Origin: an uncultured Woeseiaceae bacterium
GTDB lineage: Bacteria > Pseudomonadota > Gammaproteobacteria > Woeseiales > Woeseiaceae
Direction of reading: 5' to 3'
Assembly: GCA_947259435.1 (NCBI GenBank)
Contig: CAMYMP010000280.1
Span: 1-16,107, forward strand
DNA: 16,107 nt
This document shows, piece by piece, positions 7,048 to 13,511 of this stretch. Both the position numbers and the translations under genes were made by a program. The notes below the pieces were generated by a model. The model was not told the origin of the DNA, did not search any database, and was given only the letters and a program-made list of their open reading frames with translations. Each line of letters starts with the position of its first letter. Positions within the stretch are counted from its first letter, which is position 1.

Positions 7048-10000
7048 GAAGCAGCCGCATGCTGCCCGGGTGCAGCACTTATCGCGCCACGGATCTCGCG
7101 CTCGACGCCCCGCTCAACGGCATCGACCAGATAGGCACGTAATAGACTCGGGGCGATGACGTGATCGATGGAGCCGACGTCCATGGCGCGCTGCACCGAG
7201 TGTACTGTGTCGAATTTCTCGGCCAGCGCACCACGCTTTTCGGCCCGCACAAGTTTGATTGTCTGGTCGAGTTCGGCAAGCAGGCGAACACGCTCCGACC
7301 CCTCCGCCGCTTTGAGTTCGTTTTTTAATCCAACCACGCGTGGATCCGTATCTGTCTCTTGCTTCACATCTCTGGCAAACACGACGGCGGCGGCCGGCGC
7401 TCCACCGATTACGGAGGCGTAAGCGCCCTCCAGAGCGGCAACCTCCATGTTCGCGTTAAGAGCCTTGGAAAATACGACGAATGCTCCGCCGTGATAGCGA
7501 GACACAACGCAAAAAACCAGGGGGCCCCGAAAGTTGACCACGGCTCGCCCGATCTCGGCACCGTACTCCAGCTGCCACTCGCGCATCGACTCGGGTGATC
7601 CGTCGAAGCCGGACAGGTTGGCCAGCACGACCACAGGCCGGTTAGCGGATGCGGCGTTGATTGCACGCGCCACTTTGCGCGACGAACGTGGAAACAGGGT
7701 TCCGGCGGTCCATTGATCGGGTCCATCGGCTGGCACGAGGCCTGCGCGCGGCACCGGTTTTGACTCGATGCCGATCAGGCAAATCGGCCGCCCGCCGAGG
7801 TGCGCATCCCAAACGACACCGATCTCCGCATCGCGCATCGCCGACCAACGTTCCAACGGTTCACGATCCTGATCGACCACGGCGCGCATCACATGCCGGA
7901 TCTCGAAAGGCTTCTTGCGCCCGGGATTGAATTTGTCGGAGAAGATCTCGCCAATGGTCTTGAAATCTTCGTCAGCTCCAGCCGCGTAGGCGTATTCAGT
8001 AATGTCGCGCTCGATCAAATCCGCAGATACGATCTTTCGAGGAAAGCGCTCGCCGTTCACGCAATAAGTGTGATCGTAGTACTGCAGCAGGATCGCGCAT
8101 GCGTTCTCAAGGTCGGCCGCCCAGTATTGTGCCTGGCCATTAGGGCCCATAATGCGATCGTAGCCGCCAATTCCAAGATTGTCCTCAGCGGAGACGCCTC
8201 CCGAGTAGTCGAGGGCTTGCTTGCCGGTGAGTACCATGGTGCCCTGTGGCGTCATGATCAGGATGCCGCGGGTGTGCATCAGCATTGTGGCCTCGGCGTT
8301 CCAGTAGGACTGGGCGCCGACATTGATGCCGCACACGATGACGTTTACCTCACCGCCCGCCTGTGTGAATTCGATAACACGCCGCAGCACTCTCGCCGTC
8401 CAGTCGAGATTCTCGGTGCCGCTATCCATCGCGATCTTGGCGCCCGCAGAAACTGAGAACCACTCCACCGGCACGCCCATCTCCTCTGCCAGATCCAGGG
8501 CGGCTATGACGCGCGAGCATTCGGGCTCGGCCAAAGCGCCCATGCCGCGACTCGGATCACCGAGGATCATTACCCGGGTCACACCGTCAGGATATTTCTC
8601 CGTGATATTCCTAATCACGCCGACGATGACGTTCGCAGTATTGCCACCGTACGGTCTGTCGACGGGCTCGAGTTGCCCTTCATCCGTCAGGTCATACTCG
8701 GCAAAGGTGCCGGGCGGAAAATCCGATTCGTCTTCGTTATCCGGCGTAAGAATCCGGATGATCTCGTAGGGATACGTCAGCCCACGTTGTCGCATCTTGA
8801 CAACTTTCTGGCGATAGGGCGACAAGGGCCTCATCGCATGCGGCTTCGGGTCGAGAAACTCGATCGTCGGACCGTGACCGGCCGGGTTCCAGATCTGCAC
8901 GATCGTGTCCCGAAGCTCTTCATTGAGTCTGCGCTTCATGCGGCCACACACTCGGACCTGCTCGAGCCCCAGACCCCGGGTTGCGGGCAGTAATTTGCGA
9001 ATCATCCTGCTGCGTTCCGCCAAACTGAAATCCAGCGGTGGCCAGATGTAAAGGAGTACCCGGTTCCAGTGAAGACGTCTCCGATCCGGGCGCTGTGACT
9101 GAAAGACGCGGATGCCGGCAAGTGCTTGCTGAAACATATGCTCGAGGTAGGGCAGACCCACAATTTTCCCGTCTTCATCGAGTACGGGCGTGAGGTCGCG
9201 AACCTCGGCAACGGCGAAGAGACGTTCATCTCTCGGGTTTTCCTTTGCCGTGGCGCGATAGAAATGCACGTCTTCAACCGAAGGCAGGCGCTCCAGGTCG
9301 AAATTTTCGAAACGCCACAGGTGAAGACGCTTCGCCATCATCGGATGAAGTCCGCGATGGGAAGTCTCCTCCCAGTACCCGCTGTCGGACGGTCGCCATG
9401 TGAAAAAACGCTGCCCGCTAATGCCGAGCCCTGTGCCCGGTATCCTCACGGATGTGACGATTCGTCGGATGGCGCGTGGGAACGGAATGGCGTCGAGTGC
9501 CTGTCGCACATATTCCAGCGTGTCTTCCTCGCTTTCTTCCGCCTGTTCTCGATGAATGTAGAAATCCAGAACGACGTCATGATGCGGTGGGGCATCACGC
9601 ACGACCGGCACAGTCAACCTCCCAATGTCGACAAATTTCTCGTAGTGGGCATGCGTCGTGATCAGAGTGACCCTCTTGCCGTCGTGATCGTACTCGGCGG
9701 TTACGAACGGATGACCGTCGTTTTGCAGTATGCGCAGTGACTCGAGCTGCCGGATCCGGTAGAAGCGCCGCGTGAGACAGTCGATGACAAGTTCGCCCGT
9801 CTGGTCTTCTCCGCTGTTGAGAAGATTGGATAACACCGTCATCAGTGGCTGGGGACAATGCACCAACGCCTCTATGTACTCCTCGCGATCCGCTGCGTTC
9901 GGATTGGCGATGAGATAATCGATCTGTTTTCTCGCCTCGGCGTAGACCTGTTGCCGCTTGGCATCAAAGAACGGCTTGTCGAAGTATTCATAAAGCACTT

Positions 10001-12668
10001 CGCGAGCCAGATCCGAAATAGCCGGGTAGCGACCGCGGCTCGCATTTACCAATCGTTCCAGGAGCACGCGCAACTCGTCGTCGGCGTATTTCAGCAACGC
10101 GTCTATGTGGCGCAACCGGCGCTCGAGGATCGAAAGCACCGCCGGAATTTGCCGTTCGACGCGCGAGTGAGCTTTGTGTATCCAGAGCAGAGCCTCCTCA
10201 AGGCGTCGCGTCGGCTTGAGGTCGTCAATACCGTAGTGTGACAGTGCACGTTTAAGGTCTTCGATGAACTGTCGCGACAGACCGGCCCCTTTGAGTTCCA
10301 GTGCTCGCAGGTAAGTAAAGAGAGACTGCTGACGCGAGGGTCGGGTTACGGTCGGTAAGCTGGTGTACCCAAGCCCGGGCGACGGCTGTCGATGGGACAG
10401 GGCGCAGGCGTCCGAGAAACATCTCAGGAGCAGGTCTTCGTCTGCGCGCAGGTTCGCATCGTCAGCTCGCAAATCAGTGCAAAGCTCCCCGCGTTCGGCG
10501 ATCAGGCGCTCGGCGTCCTTTGCCCGGACATCGTAACCAAGAATCAGTTGTTGCAGCTCTTCCATACGCACTCGGCAACGTGCCTCGATGGACAGCTCCC
10601 GATCCGATTCCTGCGCGTAATCACCGAACATCAGCCGGTCTATTCCGCGCTGATCTTCGCCGCTGCCTTCGGGCTTGAGTCTGAGTATCGGTGCACCGGC
10701 ATCCAGCTGCTCGTTTTCCGCGACGATCACGCTCTGTACGGTACCCGTGAACGGCGATGCCACTCGCATTTCCAGCTTCATCGCCTCGAGGATCGCAAGG
10801 GTATCGCCCTGCGTGACGGAATCACCGGCCTTCACCTTTACGGACACGACGACAGAAGGTGACGGCGCCCGTACCATGCCGCCATCGTCATGCGATACGC
10901 GGTGCGGGATTCCGTCGATCTCGATCATGTAAGCGACGCCGTCGTGAACGCTGAGAGCGCGATACGCCTGGTTCCTGCACGAGACGCGTCGCTCAAATTT
11001 CCCCAATGACTCGACCTGCAAACGCAGCGAATGCCCATCGACGTCAACCCGATAGAGCTCCGCGCTGTAGCGAAACACCTCGAGCTTATAAAGGTTGCCG
11101 CCGTGGCGTAACTCTACGGATCGGCCGACCCTGCCGCGAATGAGTGGCCGACCGCGTGCCGCCGATGCGAGAAAGAGCTTGCGCTCGGCACTGAACTCCT
11201 TTTCGTACACCTGAATCCCCGCCAGGACAACGGCGATCTCGCCATTGCGGCATGTCCGATTCCATTGGGACGGAGGATCACGATCCAGCCAACCGACGTC
11301 GGCAGTGCCATCGACGACATCGGGCGTATTCAGGAGTTCCAGAAGAAAGGCCCGGTTGGTCGTGCCCCCTTTCACGACAACCGCGAGTTCCGACAAAGCG
11401 AGCCGCAATCGCGACAAAGCTTCGTTCCTGTTGCGGCCGTGCGCAATGATCTTCGCAATCATCGAGTCGAATTCCGCTGGTATTCGGTCACCGGTTTCAA
11501 CACCAGTGTCCACACGAATACCGGCCGATGTCGGCAGGCGGAGCAATTCGATTTTGCCCGGAGCTGGCGCAAAGTTTTCGTCCGGGTCTTCGGCATTGAG
11601 CCGTATCTCGATTGCCGTGCCTCGCGTCGGCGGTGGATCCCCTTCGAGGGCGCCGCCCGCTGCAACGTGTATCTGCAGCTTCACCATGTCGAGGTCCGTA
11701 CTCGCCTCGGTGACCGGATGCTCTACCTGAAGCCGTGCGTTAACCTCCATGAATGCAAATTCGCCTGTTTTAGGATCGTACAGAAACTCGACCGTACCGG
11801 CGTTACGGTATCCAGCCTCGCGGCAAAGCCTCGCCGCGGCCGCCTTGACCGTTTCTTCCTGTTCCGAGGTGAGCACCGGCGATGAGGATTCTTCGATGAG
11901 TTTTTGGTTGCGACGCTGCACGGAACAGTCGCGCACACCGACAGACCAGACATTGCCGTGCGTGTCTGCAATCACCTGGACCTCGATGTGGCGCGCCCCC
12001 TCGACGAGTCGCTCCATGAACACGGTGCCGTCGCCGAAACTCTTGAGCGCTTCGGAGCTCGCGCGCATGAAAGCTTCATCCAGTTCGGCGGGTAATCGGA
12101 CCGAACGTATGCCCCTGCCGCCGCCGCCAGCGGTGGCGTTGATCATCAGCGGCACCCCGACCTTGCTCATTTGGGTGCGCGCCTCTTCGAGATCGAGGAC
12201 CGGTCCGCCACTCCACGGTGCGACAGGGACTCCCGCCGTCTCCGCCATCAGCTTCGAGGTGATCTTGTCACCAAGCCGGCGCATGCATTCGCCGTCGGGC
12301 CCGATGAAATTCAGGCCGAGTTTCTTCTCGCAGAGATCGGCAAAATCCGGATGCTCCGCCACGAAACCCCAGCCCACCCATACCGCTTCTGCACGCGTTT
12401 CCACAAGGCCGCGTTCGATGGCCGCATAGTCGAGATAGGCATTCTTGCGTTGCCCATCCCGTTCGTCAACGAACGAAGCGGGGCCGATGCAGTATGCCTC
12501 GTCGGCCTCACGGACGAACATCGCACGTCGTTCGGGATTGGTGTAGAGCGCAATCGTCTTCAGATCCGAGTCGTGCTCGCTGTTGTATTCGCGTACCGCA
12601 TGAATAAGGCGCATGGCTGCCTCACCACGGTTCACAATCGCAATGCGTCGGAAGCCGTTGTTCAGCAT
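7044..12668 (-). CDS. Single-chain (eukaryotic-layout) biotin-dependent acetyl-CoA/acyl-CoA carboxylase
   Basis: 1874 residues. Biotin carboxylase fills about 5-465: RIAIVNRGEAAMR at the start, the ATP-grasp glycine loop ATAGGGGRGIRS (179-189) and EVNARLQVEHPVTE (308-321). After a linker, a biotinyl domain lies at about 600-666 with EAMKLEM; Lys631 is the predicted biotin site. Residues about 680-1330 resemble the ACC central region of eukaryotic enzymes, including LHPMMAKRLHLWRFENFDLERLPS split over 1107-1130 and DERLFAVAEVRDLTPV (1147-1162). The carboxyltransferase covers about 1335-1770 (GNTANVIVG, GINVGAQSYWNAEA, SRYHGGAFVVFSKALNANMEVA), followed by a helical tail like that of eukaryotic CT domains. 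All activities for converting acetyl-CoA to malonyl-CoA are therefore on one polypeptide, whereas most proteobacteria use AccABCD subunits. Propionyl-CoA or longer substrates cannot be excluded. The ATG at 12668 directly follows the synthase stop codon and the gene's stop overlaps the transferase start. A dedicated malonyl-CoA supply for the synthase is the likely role. Confidence 0.9.
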   Translation of the reverse strand: MLNNGFRRIAIVNRGEAAMRLIHAVREYNSEHDSDLKTIALYTNPERRAMFVREADEAYCIGPASFVDERDGQRKNAYLDYAAIERGLVETRAEAVWVGWGFVAEHPDFADLCEKKLGLNFIGPDGECMRRLGDKITSKLMAETAGVPVAPWSGGPVLDLEEARTQMSKVGVPLMINATAGGGGRGIRSVRLPAELDEAFMRASSEALKSFGDGTVFMERLVEGARHIEVQVIADTHGNVWSVGVRDCSVQRRNQKLIEESSSPVLTSEQEETVKAAAARLCREAGYRNAGTVEFLYDPKTGEFAFMEVNARLQVEHPVTEASTDLDMVKLQIHVAAGGALEGDPPPTRGTAIEIRLNAEDPDENFAPAPGKIELLRLPTSAGIRVDTGVETGDRIPAEFDSMIAKIIAHGRNRNEALSRLRLALSELAVVVKGGTTNRAFLLELLNTPDVVDGTADVGWLDRDPPSQWNRTCRNGEIAVVLAGIQVYEKEFSAERKLFLASAARGRPLIRGRVGRSVELRHGGNLYKLEVFRYSAELYRVDVDGHSLRLQVESLGKFERRVSCRNQAYRALSVHDGVAYMIEIDGIPHRVSHDDGGMVRAPSPSVVVSVKVKAGDSVTQGDTLAILEAMKLEMRVASPFTGTVQSVIVAENEQLDAGAPILRLKPEGSGEDQRGIDRLMFGDYAQESDRELSIEARCRVRMEELQQLILGYDVRAKDAERLIAERGELCTDLRADDANLRADEDLLLRCFSDACALSHRQPSPGLGYTSLPTVTRPSRQQSLFTYLRALELKGAGLSRQFIEDLKRALSHYGIDDLKPTRRLEEALLWIHKAHSRVERQIPAVLSILERRLRHIDALLKYADDELRVLLERLVNASRGRYPAISDLAREVLYEYFDKPFFDAKRQQVYAEARKQIDYLIANPNAADREEYIEALVHCPQPLMTVLSNLLNSGEDQTGELVIDCLTRRFYRIRQLESLRILQNDGHPFVTAEYDHDGKRVTLITTHAHYEKFVDIGRLTVPVVRDAPPHHDVVLDFYIHREQAEESEEDTLEYVRQALDAIPFPRAIRRIVTSVRIPGTGLGISGQRFFTWRPSDSGYWEETSHRGLHPMMAKRLHLWRFENFDLERLPSVEDVHFYRATAKENPRDERLFAVAEVRDLTPVLDEDGKIVGLPYLEHMFQQALAGIRVFQSQRPDRRRLHWNRVLLYIWPPLDFSLAERSRMIRKLLPATRGLGLEQVRVCGRMKRRLNEELRDTIVQIWNPAGHGPTIEFLDPKPHAMRPLSPYRQKVVKMRQRGLTYPYEIIRILTPDNEDESDFPPGTFAEYDLTDEGQLEPVDRPYGGNTANVIVGVIRNITEKYPDGVTRVMILGDPSRGMGALAEPECSRVIAALDLAEEMGVPVEWFSVSAGAKIAMDSGTENLDWTARVLRRVIEFTQAGGEVNVIVCGINVGAQSYWNAEATMLMHTRGILIMTPQGTMVLTGKQALDYSGGVSAEDNLGIGGYDRIMGPNGQAQYWAADLENACAILLQYYDHTYCVNGERFPRKIVSADLIERDITEYAYAAGADEDFKTIGEIFSDKFNPGRKKPFEIRHVMRAVVDQDREPLERWSAMRDAEIGVVWDAHLGGRPICLIGIESKPVPRAGLVPADGPDQWTAGTLFPRSSRKVARAINAASANRPVVVLANLSGFDGSPESMREWQLEYGAEIGRAVVNFRGPLVFCVVSRYHGGAFVVFSKALNANMEVAALEGAYASVIGGAPAAAVVFARDVKQETDTDPRVVGLKNELKAAEGSERVRLLAELDQTIKLVRAEKRGALAEKFDTVHSVQRAMDVGSIDHVIAPSLLRAYLVDAVERGVEREIRGAISAAPGQHAAAS

Positions 12669-13511
12669 CTACTTGGTCCCGAACACGGCTTTGATCGGAT
12701 CGACCGCGATGGCTTCTGCTCCACCGGGCAGCTCGACCGTCTCGTAATCCTGCAGACGCAGGTACACGTCACCGGACTCGTCAACGACGTCGGCATCGAA
12801 TCCCGGCCCGCCGTTGCTGTGGCGAACAACCGTGAACAGGTGCGACTTGACCACGCCCGGTTCCTTGAGCTTCTGCACTCGTCCAATCTTCGCCGGCAAA
12901 CCGAAGCGTCCATCGACGCCGAGTTCATACATGCCCGCCGTCTGGAAGCACAGCTCGATCAGACGCGGTGCGATCTGTGTGGGCAGCTCCGACGGCTTGT
13001 GGTTCGCCGGAAGGTTCGCCGCGAGTCGGCCCACCGCCGTCTTTGCCCCGCCGCCCCAGGCGCAATCCAGCACCTGGTATGCCGGCCCATGGAAATACAC
13101 TTGGTAAACCAGGTCCGAATCGACCGACGCGTCAGCGGCAGTTTTCGGTTTGTCGATCTGTACCTCCTCGGGGCTTTCACGGGTGAGCCTCACCGTGGCC
13201 GTGAAATGTTTCGTCACGACCGGCTCGGGGTGCGTCTGTATCGTGCGTTCGCCTTCAAGCGAACAGTAAGCCACCAGCTCACCATCGACTTCGGCGAATT
13301 GCGCCGTCAGGCGCACCTTTCTTGGCTCGTCCCGATAGAACTTGAACGGCACCATGAACTGCACGTCATCGATCGACGCCACCCGATGCTCGGGCAACAG
13401 CAGCGTCGACATTTCGGCGAATGCCTCGAGACCCATGACGCCCGGCAAAACCGCCGTGCCTTCGATCTTGTGATCGTAGAGGAATGCCTGGTCCTTCGGG
13501 TCCAGTTCGGT
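12669..13511 (-). other. Dehydratase (hot-dog) domain of the synthase
   Basis: The domain begins just before HKIEGTAVLPGVMGLEAFAE, which fits the HxxxGxxxxPG dehydratase motif. PFKFYRDEPRKV and VYFHGPAYQVLD follow, both typical of PUFA- and enediyne-type dehydratases. The second catalytic motif, normally Asp-x-x-x-Gln/His, appears to be Glu-Leu-Cys-Phe-Gln (in RLIELCFQTAG), with Glu in place of Asp. The protein ends shortly after this domain, so no enoylreductase or thioesterase is fused at the C-terminus. Confidence 0.75.
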
